Below, in pieces: positions 18,198-28,616 of a DNA stretch of 64,000 bases (position 1 is its first letter; each line of letters opens with the position of its first letter). The notes below the pieces were generated by a model, which searched no databases, was not told the origin of the DNA, and saw nothing but the letters and a program-made list of their open reading frames with translations. A program made the position numbers and the translations under genes. The stretch comes from Mucilaginibacter sp. KACC 22773 (GTDB lineage Bacteria > Bacteroidota > Bacteroidia > Sphingobacteriales > Sphingobacteriaceae), in NCBI RefSeq assembly GCF_028736215.1, contig NZ_CP117883.1:4030001-4094000 (forward strand), given 5' to 3'.

Positions 18198-21100
18198 ATG
18201 AAGCCACTTTACATTTTTAGTAAACTACTTTCAAAAAATAACAGGCACCTTATGCTGGGGCGTTGCACTATCCTTTTTGTGCTTACCCTGTTTTTTGGCA
18301 GTGCCTATTCGCAAACCAGGGTTACCGTTACAGGTAAGGTAACCGATACCCTTGGCGTAAAAATACAAGGTGCTACCATATTGGCCGAAAACGTTAAAAA
18401 TATCTCGACGTCGACGGATGAGAACGGCCGCTTTGTACTGGATGTGCCTGTAGGTACATCATTACGTATAAGCTTTGTGGGTTTTACCGAGCAGCACGTA
18501 ATTGTTACTGCCGATAAAAAGATATTCAACATTATCCTGAAAGAAAACAAGCTGATTGCCGAAGAAGTTGTGGTAACAGCCTTTGGTAAAAAGGAACGCA
18601 AGGAAGCGCTGGTAGGTTCGGTAACCAGCATAAAGCCCGGCGAACTTAAAATACCGGCAAGTAACTTAACCAATGCTTTGGCAGGGCAGGCAGCCGGTAT
18701 TATTGCCTACCAGCGCAGTGGCCAGCCGGGGCAGGATAACGCCTCCTTCTTCATCAGGGGGGTAACTACCTTCGGTTACAAGCGCGACCCGCTTATTTTG
18801 ATTGATAACGTGGAGCTATCCACCAATGACCTGGCACGCTTAAATGTGGATGATATTGCCAGCTTCTCTATCCTGAAAGATGCCAGCGCTACGGCCCTGT
18901 ATGGTGCACGCGGTGCAAACGGTGTTATTTTGGTAAGCACCAAAGAAGGTAAAGAAGGCGCGCCTAAAATCAATTTCCGGTCGGAGTACTCATCCTCGCA
19001 ATCAACAAAGACGTTGGACCTTGTGGACCCGATCCAGTACATGAACCTGTACAACGAGGCCACGTTAACCCGCGACCCTAAATTGCCGCTGCCTTTCCCC
19101 GAAAGCAAGATCAGGAACACGCAGAATACCATAAACGGCACGCCCGGCAGCAACCAATATGTATACCCCGCTGTGGATTGGCTTAACCTGTTGTTTAAAA
19201 AACGTGCCACTACCGAGCGTAATAACCTTAGCGTAAGCGGCGGCGGTAATATTGCCCGCTACTATATAGCAGGAGCATATAATGTGGATAACGGAGTATT
19301 AAAGAACGATATCCGCAACAATAACAACAATAACGTTAAGTTTAAAAACTACCAGTTACGTTCAAACATCAACGTAAACATGACTAAAACCACCGAGGTG
19401 GTGGTAAGGCTATCCGGTACGTTTAGCGAATATAACGGCCCCATTACTACCGATGGTTCTTTCGCATCCGATTTATATAACGTGGCCATCCATACCAGCC
19501 CCGTATTATTCCCGGCTTATTTCCCGGCCGATTCGGCAAACCTAAACGCGCAGCACATCTTGTTTGGGAATACCGGGTTAACAGGTGGCTCTACAAGCAA
19601 CAGTATCTCCTATAATAACCCTTACGCGGCTTTGTTAAGGGGGCATAAAAACTCGTCAGAGTCAAGGATGTCGGCCCAGCTGGAGTTAAACCAAAACCTT
19701 AAGTTTATTACCGATGGTTTAAAGTTCAGGGGGCTATTTAATACCAACAGGTACTCTTATTTTACCTCACAATCGGCCTATTCGCCATTTTACTATAACG
19801 TTAATACCTACGATAAAGAAACCAACAAGTACACCCTTACCTGGCTTAACCCGCAGCCAACCGGCTACAACGTAGCGCAGGAATACCTGAGCTATTCGCC
19901 CGGCGGCACACAGGTAAATACCTTTATTTATTTACAGGGAGCGTTGGAGTATGCCAAATCATTCGGCAGCCATACCATAAATACAACCTTAATTGGTACA
20001 CAACAGCAAACGCTGTACGCCAATGCCGGCGATTTGTTATCGGCCTTGCCGTATCGTAACCTTGGTTTGGCAGGCAGGGTAACCTACTCTTTTAAAAGCA
20101 GGTATTTTGCCGAGTTTAACTTTGGCTATAACGGCTCAGAACGCTTTTCGGCCAATCACCGTTATGGTTTCTTCCCAACCATTGGTGCATCATGGGTAGT
20201 ATCTAACGAAGACTGGTGGACACCGGGTATCGTCGATCGTTTAAAAATCCGCGCCAGCCATGGCCTGGTGGGTAACGATGCCATTGGTTCGCAGCGTTTC
20301 TTCTACCAATCGGTAGTGCAGTTTAATCAGGGTTATAATTACGCGCAGTTTGGCATCAATAACCAGTACGAGCGTAAAGGGGTAACCATCCAAAACTACG
20401 AGAATACCGATGTAACCTGGGAAACCTCGAGGCAAACCAACGTTGCCGTTGAAATGACACTTTTGAAAAATTTCAACATCGTGGCCGAGTTTTATAAAAA
20501 CCACCGCTACGATATTTTGCAACAACGTACCAGCATCCCTGTAAGCGAAGGTCTGGAGGCACCAATCAGCGCCAACCTTGGCGTGGTTGATTCAAAGGGT
20601 ATCGATTTATCTATGGATTATAAACAAAACTTTGGCAACAGCGCCTGGGCATCAATCCGTGGTAACTTTACCTACTCCAATAACAAATACAGCTACATTG
20701 AGGAGCCCGACTATAAAGAACCATGGCGCCACGCTATTGGCCAGCCCATCAGCCGCGGCTACGGCTACGTTGCCGAACGTTTGTTTGTTGACGACCAGGA
20801 AGCGGCAAACTCGCCAACCCAGATCTTTAACGGCAGCGGTATTAAACCGCAGGGCGGCGATATTAAATACCGCGATTTAAATGGCGACGGTAAAATTGAT
20901 GTGCTTGACCAGGCGTATCTTGGTTATCCGCAAACACCCGAAATTGTGTATGGCTTCGGTTTTTCAACCGGCTATAAAGGCTTTGACCTTTCGGCATTTT
21001 TCCAGGGACAGGCAAGGGTATCGTTCTTTGTCGACCCAACCAGGGTAAGCCCTTTTATCCAGAGTCCTGATCCTTATGTTTACGGCAATACACAGGTATT

Positions 21101-21443
21101 AAGCGAGTTTGCCAACAGCCACTGGAGCGAAGAGCACCAGGATTTGTATGCAGCCTATCCGCGCCTGGGTGTTAACTCAAACGTGATATCAAACAACCTG
21201 CAGCCAAGCACCTGGTGGCTGCGCGATGGCAGCTTTATGCGCCTTAAATCATTAGAAGTTGGTTATACACTGCCTGCACGCATAGCCAAATCATTAAGGG
21301 TATCTAACTTAAGAATTTACTTTAACGGCCTGAATTTGCTTACCTGGAGCCCCTTCAAACTATGGGATCCTGAGCAGGGTGGTAACGGCTTTGCGTACCC
21401 GATACAAAAAGTATACAACATAGGCTTAAACGTGAATTTATAA
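18198..21443 (+). CDS. SusC/RagA-type TonB-dependent outer-membrane transporter (first PUL)
   Basis: A 1081-residue outer-membrane beta-barrel that imports oligosaccharides with energy from TonB. Order: signal peptide (about 1-38, ending GSAYSQ), CarboxypepD_reg-like beta domain (about 42-115; VTVTGKVTDTLGVKIQGATI), the SusC linker EEVVVTAFGKK, plug domain (about 135-240; SFFIRGVTT, LILIDNVEL, ILKDASATALYGARGANGVI), then the barrel. The RagA/SusC family always pairs with a SusD, here 23 bp downstream. Preceded by a 556-bp control region. Substrate unknown; the operon context suggests a galactose-containing glycan. Confidence 0.96.
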   Translation: MKPLYIFSKLLSKNNRHLMLGRCTILFVLTLFFGSAYSQTRVTVTGKVTDTLGVKIQGATILAENVKNISTSTDENGRFVLDVPVGTSLRISFVGFTEQHVIVTADKKIFNIILKENKLIAEEVVVTAFGKKERKEALVGSVTSIKPGELKIPASNLTNALAGQAAGIIAYQRSGQPGQDNASFFIRGVTTFGYKRDPLILIDNVELSTNDLARLNVDDIASFSILKDASATALYGARGANGVILVSTKEGKEGAPKINFRSEYSSSQSTKTLDLVDPIQYMNLYNEATLTRDPKLPLPFPESKIRNTQNTINGTPGSNQYVYPAVDWLNLLFKKRATTERNNLSVSGGGNIARYYIAGAYNVDNGVLKNDIRNNNNNNVKFKNYQLRSNINVNMTKTTEVVVRLSGTFSEYNGPITTDGSFASDLYNVAIHTSPVLFPAYFPADSANLNAQHILFGNTGLTGGSTSNSISYNNPYAALLRGHKNSSESRMSAQLELNQNLKFITDGLKFRGLFNTNRYSYFTSQSAYSPFYYNVNTYDKETNKYTLTWLNPQPTGYNVAQEYLSYSPGGTQVNTFIYLQGALEYAKSFGSHTINTTLIGTQQQTLYANAGDLLSALPYRNLGLAGRVTYSFKSRYFAEFNFGYNGSERFSANHRYGFFPTIGASWVVSNEDWWTPGIVDRLKIRASHGLVGNDAIGSQRFFYQSVVQFNQGYNYAQFGINNQYERKGVTIQNYENTDVTWETSRQTNVAVEMTLLKNFNIVAEFYKNHRYDILQQRTSIPVSEGLEAPISANLGVVDSKGIDLSMDYKQNFGNSAWASIRGNFTYSNNKYSYIEEPDYKEPWRHAIGQPISRGYGYVAERLFVDDQEAANSPTQIFNGSGIKPQGGDIKYRDLNGDGKIDVLDQAYLGYPQTPEIVYGFGFSTGYKGFDLSAFFQGQARVSFFVDPTRVSPFIQSPDPYVYGNTQVLSEFANSHWSEEHQDLYAAYPRLGVNSNVISNNLQPSTWWLRDGSFMRLKSLEVGYTLPARIAKSLRVSNLRIYFNGLNLLTWSPFKLWDPEQGGNGFAYPIQKVYNIGLNVNL

Positions 21444-21465
21444 TTAACAGAAAAAAGCAGAAGAT

Positions 21466-23379
21466 ATGAAATCGTCATATTATAAATTGATTTGTGTGAT
21501 TGTGCTGTGTTCCATGAGCCTTTCATGTAAAAAATACCTGGATGTTACCCCCGATAATGTGGGCACGCTTGAATATGCCTTCAGGAACCGTAACGAGGCC
21601 GAAAACTACCTGTTTTCGTGCTACGCTACCATGACGCAGATGAACAACGTGGTAAATGATCCGGGCTTCGCAACATCGTCAGAAATTGTGTACCCCAACA
21701 CCCTTAACGACCACTACTTTAACGAGGTGGGTTTTAACATCATCAGGGGGCTGCAAACCACCGCAAACCCAAGTATCAACTACTGGGACGGCACCAACGG
21801 GGGCAGTAATTTGTTCCAGGCCATCAGGAGGTGCAACATCATGCTCGAAAACATTGATAAGCCTATTGATTTAAGCGCATCAGAAAAAAAACGATGGATT
21901 GCCGAGGTTAAATTTTTAAAGGCCTACTATCATTATTACATGATAAGGTTGTACGGCCCCATCATTTTAATAAAAACCAATAACCCGGTTAACGCCAGCA
22001 CAGCCGATGTAAAACGCAGCCGCTCGTCGGTTGATGAATCATTCGCCTACGTGGTATCGTTATTGGATGATGCCATACCCGATTTGCCGCCTGTTATTGA
22101 AAGCCAGGCTACCGAGTTTGGCCGCATTACCAAATTTATTGCCATGAGTGTAAAGGCCGAGGTTTTAACCACGGCTGCAAGTCCGCTGTTTAACGGCAAC
22201 CCCGACTATGTCAATTTTAAGGATAATACAGGCAAGCTGCTTTTTTCGTCAAGCGCCGATGCCAATAAATGGAAACTGGCTGCCGATGCCTGTAAAGCCG
22301 CTATAACCGAGTGCGAGGCGCAGGGCCTGCACCTGTACAACACGCCGCCAACGGTAAGTGTGGGCAATGTATCAGATAAGCTGAAAAAGGTATTAACCCT
22401 GCAGGCCATGATCACCGATAAATGGGAGCAAAACCCCGAACTGATCTGGGCCCTAAATTACGGTTTTGGATACCAGGGCTTTACTATCCCAAGGATGACG
22501 GATAAATCCGAAAGCCTGGCTTCAACCTATCCATCAACATTCGCGGTGCCCATTGCAACTGCCGAGCTGTATTATACCAGCAATGGCGTGCCCATTAACG
22601 AGGATAAAACCTTTGATTATGCCAATCGCTACACCCCGCAAACCGGCGATGATGCCAATGGATCGTACATCAAATCGGGCTATCAAACGGCAAAAGGACA
22701 CTTTAACCGCGAGTTGAGGTTTTATGCCAATATTGGTTTCGACGGTGGCATCTGGTTTGGCAACGGCAAGCTTGACGAAAGCAGCGCTTATTATGTGCAG
22801 GCCCGTGGCCCTTACGCATTAGCGGGGCCTAAAAGTTTAAGCGCCACCAATATTACCGGTATGTGGCCAAAAAAATTGGCCAACTATCTGTCGGTTTATG
22901 ATGAGGTTTTTACCGCGGTTGATTTTCATATGCCGCGGATGCGCCTGGCGGGCCTTTACCTGCTGTATGCCGAAGCGCTCAATGAATCGCAGGGCCCTGT
23001 TGCCGAAGTTTTTACTTACATAGATAAAGTAAGGGCAAGGGCAGGCTTGGGCGGCGTACAGGCGTCATGGGGCAGCTATTCAAAAACACCCGATAAGCCA
23101 AATACCAAAGATGGCCTGCGCGAGATCATTCACCGCGAAAGAAGGATTGAGCTGTGCTTTGAAGGCCAGGCCGGTTGGGATTTGCGCCGCTGGAAAGAAT
23201 TACAGGATGTGCTGAGCAGGCCTATACAAGGCTGGAATGTTAACGAAGGCGATGCCGCGAATTACTATCGCCCGCAAACGGTTATTATACCCGTGTTTGG
23301 CATTAAGGATTATTTATGGCCTATCCAGACAAGCGATATTGTGGTGGATAACAACCTTAACCAAAACCCATACTGGTAG
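21466..23379 (+). CDS. SusD/RagB-type glycan-binding lipoprotein (first PUL)
   Basis: A 637-residue outer-surface lipoprotein forming the lid of the SusC pore. The lipobox SLSC places the lipidated Cys at residue 21, followed by KKYLDVTPD, the usual SusD start. RRCNIMLENID and RWIAEVKFLKAYYHYYMIRLYG are the TPR-like SusD core (about 120-165). AGLYLLYAEALNE and GLREIIHRERRIELCFEGQAGWDLRRW are the C-terminal RagB/SusD signatures. It is somewhat longer than typical SusD (about 500-600 residues). Cotranscribed with SusC. Confidence 0.96.
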   Translation: MKSSYYKLICVIVLCSMSLSCKKYLDVTPDNVGTLEYAFRNRNEAENYLFSCYATMTQMNNVVNDPGFATSSEIVYPNTLNDHYFNEVGFNIIRGLQTTANPSINYWDGTNGGSNLFQAIRRCNIMLENIDKPIDLSASEKKRWIAEVKFLKAYYHYYMIRLYGPIILIKTNNPVNASTADVKRSRSSVDESFAYVVSLLDDAIPDLPPVIESQATEFGRITKFIAMSVKAEVLTTAASPLFNGNPDYVNFKDNTGKLLFSSSADANKWKLAADACKAAITECEAQGLHLYNTPPTVSVGNVSDKLKKVLTLQAMITDKWEQNPELIWALNYGFGYQGFTIPRMTDKSESLASTYPSTFAVPIATAELYYTSNGVPINEDKTFDYANRYTPQTGDDANGSYIKSGYQTAKGHFNRELRFYANIGFDGGIWFGNGKLDESSAYYVQARGPYALAGPKSLSATNITGMWPKKLANYLSVYDEVFTAVDFHMPRMRLAGLYLLYAEALNESQGPVAEVFTYIDKVRARAGLGGVQASWGSYSKTPDKPNTKDGLREIIHRERRIELCFEGQAGWDLRRWKELQDVLSRPIQGWNVNEGDAANYYRPQTVIIPVFGIKDYLWPIQTSDIVVDNNLNQNPYW

Positions 23380-23428
23380 TTTACCGGTGCTGTAAAAATT
23401 TCAAATGATTAATATTAAAATATAAATT

Positions 23429-24655
23429 ATGAAAAAGATCAATAACCGCAGATACCTTTCAGGTTTGCTGTTAGCGCCCGTTTTGCTCATGATGCTTTTT
23501 GCATCCTGTAAAAAAGCCGAGTCGAACATTGAGGTGGTATCCAACGATCCTACCAAACCGGGGCCTGTAACCAACGTTAACGTAACCAATTTAAACGGCA
23601 GCGCCAGGTTAACCTATACCTTACCCGGTTCAAAAAACCTGCTGTACGTTTTGGCCAAATATGCCATCAACGATAAAACCGTGCGCGAAACCAAGGCAAG
23701 CTATTATACCGATACCATTACGGTTGATGGCTTTGCCCGCGCCCAGGAGTACACGGTTACGCTATATGCCGTAAGCCGTGCCAATATCATGTCCGATCCG
23801 GTTACCGTAAAGGTAAACCCGCTTACGCCAAACTACCAGCTGGTTAACGCGGCACTAAACATTACTGCCGATTTTGGCGGCGCAAACTTTTTTGGCCTCA
23901 ACCCCAATAAAGCGCCGATTGCCATGCACGTACTCACGTTTAACACCAAAACCAACAAGTACGATGAGCAGGACCCCAACTATATCAGTACCGATACCGT
24001 TAACTTTTCGGTACGTGGTTTTAGTGCAGTAGCCACCAAGTTTGGCGTTTACACAACCGACAGGTTTGGCAACCACTCAGATACCTTGTTTAAAACATTA
24101 ACACCACTGTATGAAACCCTGCTGGATAAAAGCAAGTTTTATGTATACCACCTGGCCAGCGATAGCCCTATTGGTTACGGCTGGGAGTTAAAGTACCTGT
24201 TTGATGGCAGCACCAATGAGCCGGGCTGGCATACTTTAGGCGCGCCAACCAACCAGTGTACATTCGGTTTGGGTGTAACCGCCAAGCTGAGCCGCTTTGT
24301 GCTGTGGGAAAGGCTTAACAGTATCTACTCGTACCAAAACATCCAGAACTTCACCCTATGGGGCACCACGGTTGATAACCCGCATGATTCCGTTCTGCCA
24401 AAAAATTCGGCACCGGGCACCATATCCGGCGATTGGGTTAACCTGGGCAACTTCGTGTTTCCGCCGCCGCCGTCGGGTTTGCCAAATAACCAGGCCAACG
24501 CGTCAGATCTGGCCTTTGTTGCCGCGGGTGTAAACTTTGCCATCCCGTTTGCTGCGCCGGCTACCAAATATATCAGGCTGGATGTATCGCGCACATTTGG
24601 TGGCTTAAACTATGTAAACGCAATTGAGGTATCGTTATATGGCAATCCTTTGTAA
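23429..24655 (+). CDS. DUF4959/DUF5000-type surface lipoprotein
   Basis: A 408-residue lipoprotein (lipobox FASC, Cys27). An N-terminal fibronectin-like domain (about 45-130; PGPVTNVNVTNLNGSARLTY) matches the DUF4959 pattern, a middle domain (about 135-225) resembles DUF5126, and the C-terminus (about 240-408) is a DUF5000/discoidin-like beta-sandwich with PPPPSGLPNNQA and ATKYIRLDVSRTFGGLNY. These proteins follow SusCD in many PULs and are thought to bind glycans on the cell surface. It lies 49 bp after SusD. The C-terminal domain is related to that of the next gene. Confidence 0.82.
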   Translation: MKKINNRRYLSGLLLAPVLLMMLFASCKKAESNIEVVSNDPTKPGPVTNVNVTNLNGSARLTYTLPGSKNLLYVLAKYAINDKTVRETKASYYTDTITVDGFARAQEYTVTLYAVSRANIMSDPVTVKVNPLTPNYQLVNAALNITADFGGANFFGLNPNKAPIAMHVLTFNTKTNKYDEQDPNYISTDTVNFSVRGFSAVATKFGVYTTDRFGNHSDTLFKTLTPLYETLLDKSKFYVYHLASDSPIGYGWELKYLFDGSTNEPGWHTLGAPTNQCTFGLGVTAKLSRFVLWERLNSIYSYQNIQNFTLWGTTVDNPHDSVLPKNSAPGTISGDWVNLGNFVFPPPPSGLPNNQANASDLAFVAAGVNFAIPFAAPATKYIRLDVSRTFGGLNYVNAIEVSLYGNPL

Positions 24656-24688
24656 TACAACGTGTTGTTAACATTAAAAATTAAGAAA

Positions 24689-25900
24689 ATGAAAATTAAT
24701 TTCAAGGTTGCTGTTTTCTTTTTGCTGTACCTGTCGCTGGCCGGCTGCAAAAAGTACGATACAGACTATAAATCTTTTTTAGATCATCACGAGGTAACTT
24801 ATCCTGGCTTGGCCAGCGGGGTTACCTACCATACCGGCAATTTGCGGGCCGTACTGGTTTGGCACCCCAGCCCCGATCCAAGTATCAAAAATTATGTGGT
24901 AAGCTGGAATAATGGTAGCGATTCGGTAGTTGTTAATGCTACCTCGCACAGTCCGGCCGATTCAATTACCGTATCAATCCCCAATTTGAAGGAGTATGTA
25001 TATACTTTCACTATTGTGGCACATGACAACGATGGCAATAAATCGGTAGGGCAGGATTTAAACAACGTTCGGGTATACGGCCCATCGTACATCTCAGCGC
25101 TGTTTAACCGGGGCTATAACACGTCAAACCCATATTCGTTAAATGACGACGGCACCGTAACGTTAAACTTTAACAAGGCCGATACAGGTAACGTATCAAC
25201 CACCATGATGTATACCAATAAGTTTGGCGTTGCTGCTCAAAAATCATTCGGGCCTAATGATAACTCGGTAACTTTAACCGATTATAAGCTGGGCAGTGCT
25301 ATAAGTTACCAGTCGGCATATAAACCAACGCCCGACGCGGTAGACGCGTTTCCGGTAAAAACAGCAGATAGCTTCCCAACCATTTACAACATTGTGGAGT
25401 GCGATAAATCATTGTTCAAGGCCTATAACCTGCCAACAGATGTGCCATCGGCCTACGGCTGGGAAACTTATTACCTGTGGGATAAAAGCACCGGCGAGCC
25501 TGGTTTTCATACCCCCGGCCAAAATTTCCCTATCTGGTTCACCTTTGATATGGGGCAATCGGCATCGCTGGCCAAAATGAAAATCTGGCAGCGCGAATCG
25601 GGCCTGTATAATTACGGCAATCCAAAGCGCTTCGAAATTTACGGCAGCAACAACCCAAGCTCAAACGGCGACTTTAGCAATTGGGTAATGCTTGCCAGCT
25701 TTACCTCGGTTAAGCCATCGGGCCTGCCGGTTGGCCAAAACACTGATGCCGATCTGGCGTTTGAACGCGCCGGCGAGCCATTTACCTTCCCGGCCAATTT
25801 AGCGCCATACCGCTACATCCGGTTTAAAGTACTGGAAACATGGGGCGGCGGCAACTACTTCCACCTGTGCGAACTGACGATGTACAAAACAGATAAATAA
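24689..25900 (+). CDS. DUF4998/DUF5000-type surface lipoprotein
   Basis: A 403-residue lipoprotein (lipobox LAGC, Cys20) starting at ATG 24689; a GTG at 24662 would add nine residues before the signal peptide. The N-terminal part (about 25-220) has fibronectin-like patterns (LRAVLVWHPSPDPSIKNYVVSW) typical of DUF4998. The C-terminal part is a discoidin-like DUF5000 sandwich with VKPSGLPVGQNTDADLAFE and YRYIRFKVLETWGGGNY, similar to the end of the preceding protein. Presumed second surface glycan-binding protein of the SusCD complex. It is the last gene of the + strand operon and is followed by a terminator. Confidence 0.82.
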   Translation: MKINFKVAVFFLLYLSLAGCKKYDTDYKSFLDHHEVTYPGLASGVTYHTGNLRAVLVWHPSPDPSIKNYVVSWNNGSDSVVVNATSHSPADSITVSIPNLKEYVYTFTIVAHDNDGNKSVGQDLNNVRVYGPSYISALFNRGYNTSNPYSLNDDGTVTLNFNKADTGNVSTTMMYTNKFGVAAQKSFGPNDNSVTLTDYKLGSAISYQSAYKPTPDAVDAFPVKTADSFPTIYNIVECDKSLFKAYNLPTDVPSAYGWETYYLWDKSTGEPGFHTPGQNFPIWFTFDMGQSASLAKMKIWQRESGLYNYGNPKRFEIYGSNNPSSNGDFSNWVMLASFTSVKPSGLPVGQNTDADLAFERAGEPFTFPANLAPYRYIRFKVLETWGGGNYFHLCELTMYKTDK

Positions 25901-25925
25901 TAGATTTATAAATTGGTTAAATGTA

Positions 25926-25959
25926 GCCGGTAACTGTAATGGTTGCCGGCTTTTCTGTT
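25926..25959 (+). terminator. Intrinsic terminator of the first PUL
   Basis: Stem GCCGGTAAC (25926-25934) with GTTGCCGGC (25942-25950), one U-G pair, loop TGTAATG, then TTTTCTGTT. It begins 26 bp after the stop of the last lipoprotein gene. Confidence 0.8.
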
Positions 25960-25981
25960 GGGGCTAAAGCTGTTTTGCAGA

Positions 25982-25998
25982 TACGCATCCCATGCGTA
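25982..25998. repeat. Short REP-like palindrome between convergent operons
   Basis: TACGCAT and ATGCGTA around CCC (perfect 7-bp arms). Lies in the 223-bp gap between the convergent first and second PULs. No T-tract. Such GC-richer palindromes in an AT-rich gap resemble dispersed intergenic repeats. Confidence 0.35.
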
Positions 25999-26123
25999 AC
26001 CCCGTACGGAAATTTAACATCTAAATCCGATCTGCGTCGGGTGGGTCTTCGCACAATAATTTTTCCATATTTAGGTTTATCAAATGGCCGAATGCAAAAG
26101 GTCTTTATCCACCACGCGTTGTT

Positions 26124-28577
26124 TTAGTTGCTTTTCCTGTAAAATGCTTTGATGTTCAAACTAGCTTCGGATAAACCAGTTGAGCCAACTGTCAATTTAA
26201 TATCACCCGCACCGTGAGTACTTTTAATTATAACCAAAGCACGTCCGTGCCAGGCTTTATGCATATTTCCGACGTAAAAGTCCGTATCTTTCATATCCGC
26301 ATTGGCTACTCCGGCAATTATTCCAGGGCCGTCAATTTTTAGTTGCAGGCGATTCACTGCATCTGGCTGAAGTATCCCGTCTTTATCAGTTATCTCTATA
26401 GTAACATATGACAAGTCCTGTCCATTAGCCAATATCTCTTTCCGATCTGCGGTTAATTTGATTTTTGCAGCATCGCCGGAGGTTTGCAAAACGGTTGATT
26501 CAATTTCCTTATCGTTATCCACACCAATTGCTTTAAGCCGGCCAGGTGAATAAGGCACGGTAAATTCCGCTTTATGTTCCTGTTCATCAGTCGTTGACTT
26601 TTCGCCAATGAGTTTATCGTTGAGATACAGCCGAACGCTGGGATACTTTGAATAAACTTCTACCTTAATGGCTTTTCCCAAATGCTCGGGCCAGGTCCAG
26701 CTTTCCCAGGTGGGCCATACTGACCACCACGTTGTTTTAATTTCCAAAGGATCCGGCTCAGGTTCACGAACAGCCATGTAGAGTTTTTCGGTATTATTGT
26801 ATAACAGGTTACGGTAATGCGAAATCGGTTTTCTCCACCCAATCAAATCAATATCGCCACAATAGGCACCATGCCAGGGAAAAAAATCATGCTCCCAATG
26901 TTCGCCAGGCACGTCGCCCGAATAATACCAACGACCTATCCCCGATTCTCCGAGATAATCCATAGCTGTCCAAACAAAATCTCCAAGAACATAATTGTTG
27001 TTTTTTACCAGCTTCCAATTGGCAAAAGCATCCTTGGGGTATGACTCAGTTTGAACGATCATTCGTGAAGGCACCCGTTTATGATCGGCAGGAGCGTTCC
27101 ACAAATGATAATTATAACCGGCGATATCATGGGCTGCCATAAGGGAACCAAGCGTTGCCCACTCCTTACCATTTTCCACTATGGCCGATGTAACCGGGCG
27201 AACAGGATCTATTTTTTTTATGGCGGAGGCCAGCATTTTGGCGGTCTCTACAGATCCGGGGCTGCCCCTCTCCACTATTTCGTTACCGATGCTCCACATA
27301 ACAATTGACGGGTGATTACTATCGCGCAAAACCATAGCATCCAGGTCGCGTTTCCACCATTGGGCGAAATATTGCGCATAGTCCTGTTTGTTTTTGCCCA
27401 TTCTCCAACAGTCAAACGATTCATCAACAACCAATAGGCCTAACTTGTCGCAAGCATTTAAAAAAGCTTCGGAAGGTGGATTATGAGAAGTTCTTACCGC
27501 GTTAAAGCCTGCTGCTTTGAGTAACTCAATCTTTCGTTCTTCCGCCCGGTCAAAAGCGGCGGCGCCCAGGCAACCATTATCATGGTGCACACACCCACCA
27601 TTGAGTTTGACTGTTTTGCCATTAAGCTGGAAACCGTTTTCGGGCGTAAATTTTATCGAACGTATGCCAAAACTCGTTTCGGTTTTGTCAACTACATTTT
27701 TATTTAGGATGATACTTATTTGAGCATCGTATAAACGGGGTGTTTCCGGTGTCCATAGCTGCGGAGTTGCTACAATGATAGTTTGGGCAACCTCTTTCTC
27801 ACTATTGGCAGCCAGTTCAATTTTTATTTGCCCATTTCCCGCATTTTTAGCATTTGCATCCTTTAACCAGGTGCTTAGAATAATATTTTGAGGCAAATCA
27901 CTTTCGTTTTTTACCAATGTTTTTATTTGAACAGTTGCTTTTTTGGAAGACACGTCAGGGGTTGTAATCGCGACTCCCCAATTGGCTATATGCACAGCGT
28001 CGGTAATATTCATCCAAACATGGCGATAAATGCCAGAACCACTGTACCACCTGCTGTTTACTTGTTGCGAATTGTCTACCCGCACCGCTATCACATTTTC
28101 ATTATTAAAGTCCAAAAAAGGCGAAAGGTCATAACTAAAGGACGAATAGCCATAAGGGTAAATTCCAAGTGATTTTCCATTGATAAATACTTCAGAATTC
28201 ATGTAAACCCCTTCAAAATAAATGGAGACTTTTTTGCCTTTCCATTCACCAGGAACTTTGAAGGTTTTCCTGTACCAGCCAATACCTGCCGGGAAATATC
28301 CGCCGGCGCCTCCCATGGGGTTTTTAGGACTTATTTTGCCTTCAATACTCCAATCGTGCGGCAAATCAAGGCTTCGCCAACTCCTATCGTTGAAATCTCT
28401 TGATTTTGCCGATGCGGTATCTCCCTGAAAAAATTTCCAGTTATAATCAAATAGCTGTTTTCGTTCAATTTTAACCAAATTTTGAGCCTGGCACGCAATG
28501 CTAACAGCCAAAAACAGCATGGCTGTAACCATTGCTTTAACGTGATAGGTAATACGGTAAGTTTTATGCAACTTCAT
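26124..28577 (-). CDS. Glycoside hydrolase family 2 (beta-galactosidase-like)
   Basis: An 817-residue exported exo-glycosidase. Signal peptide ends near SIACQAQ. Domains: GH2 sugar-binding jelly roll (about 60-210; RSLDLPHDWSIEG, RWYSGSGIYRHVWM), immunoglobulin-like domain (about 215-315), TIM barrel (about 320-600). WSIGNE carries acid/base Glu433 and VQTESYPK nucleophile Glu511. C-terminal DUF4982-like and Ig-like domains follow. The GH2 family covers beta-galactosidase, beta-mannosidase and beta-glucuronidase; the NPMGGAGGYFPAGIGWYRK start is typical of the Bacteroidota beta-galactosidase branch. It is the last gene of the - strand PUL, 39 bp after the second GH2 gene. Confidence 0.9.
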   Translation of the reverse strand: MKLHKTYRITYHVKAMVTAMLFLAVSIACQAQNLVKIERKQLFDYNWKFFQGDTASAKSRDFNDRSWRSLDLPHDWSIEGKISPKNPMGGAGGYFPAGIGWYRKTFKVPGEWKGKKVSIYFEGVYMNSEVFINGKSLGIYPYGYSSFSYDLSPFLDFNNENVIAVRVDNSQQVNSRWYSGSGIYRHVWMNITDAVHIANWGVAITTPDVSSKKATVQIKTLVKNESDLPQNIILSTWLKDANAKNAGNGQIKIELAANSEKEVAQTIIVATPQLWTPETPRLYDAQISIILNKNVVDKTETSFGIRSIKFTPENGFQLNGKTVKLNGGCVHHDNGCLGAAAFDRAEERKIELLKAAGFNAVRTSHNPPSEAFLNACDKLGLLVVDESFDCWRMGKNKQDYAQYFAQWWKRDLDAMVLRDSNHPSIVMWSIGNEIVERGSPGSVETAKMLASAIKKIDPVRPVTSAIVENGKEWATLGSLMAAHDIAGYNYHLWNAPADHKRVPSRMIVQTESYPKDAFANWKLVKNNNYVLGDFVWTAMDYLGESGIGRWYYSGDVPGEHWEHDFFPWHGAYCGDIDLIGWRKPISHYRNLLYNNTEKLYMAVREPEPDPLEIKTTWWSVWPTWESWTWPEHLGKAIKVEVYSKYPSVRLYLNDKLIGEKSTTDEQEHKAEFTVPYSPGRLKAIGVDNDKEIESTVLQTSGDAAKIKLTADRKEILANGQDLSYVTIEITDKDGILQPDAVNRLQLKIDGPGIIAGVANADMKDTDFYVGNMHKAWHGRALVIIKSTHGAGDIKLTVGSTGLSEASLNIKAFYRKSN

Positions 28578-28616
28578 AGTGATTTTTAATTTCTTTGAAG
28601 AAATAATATTTTAACC

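Noticed and set aside
25939..26127. 62-residue open frame on the + strand between the two PULs
   Set aside because: It overlaps the terminator and a palindrome, has a random-looking composition and runs into the GH2 gene.
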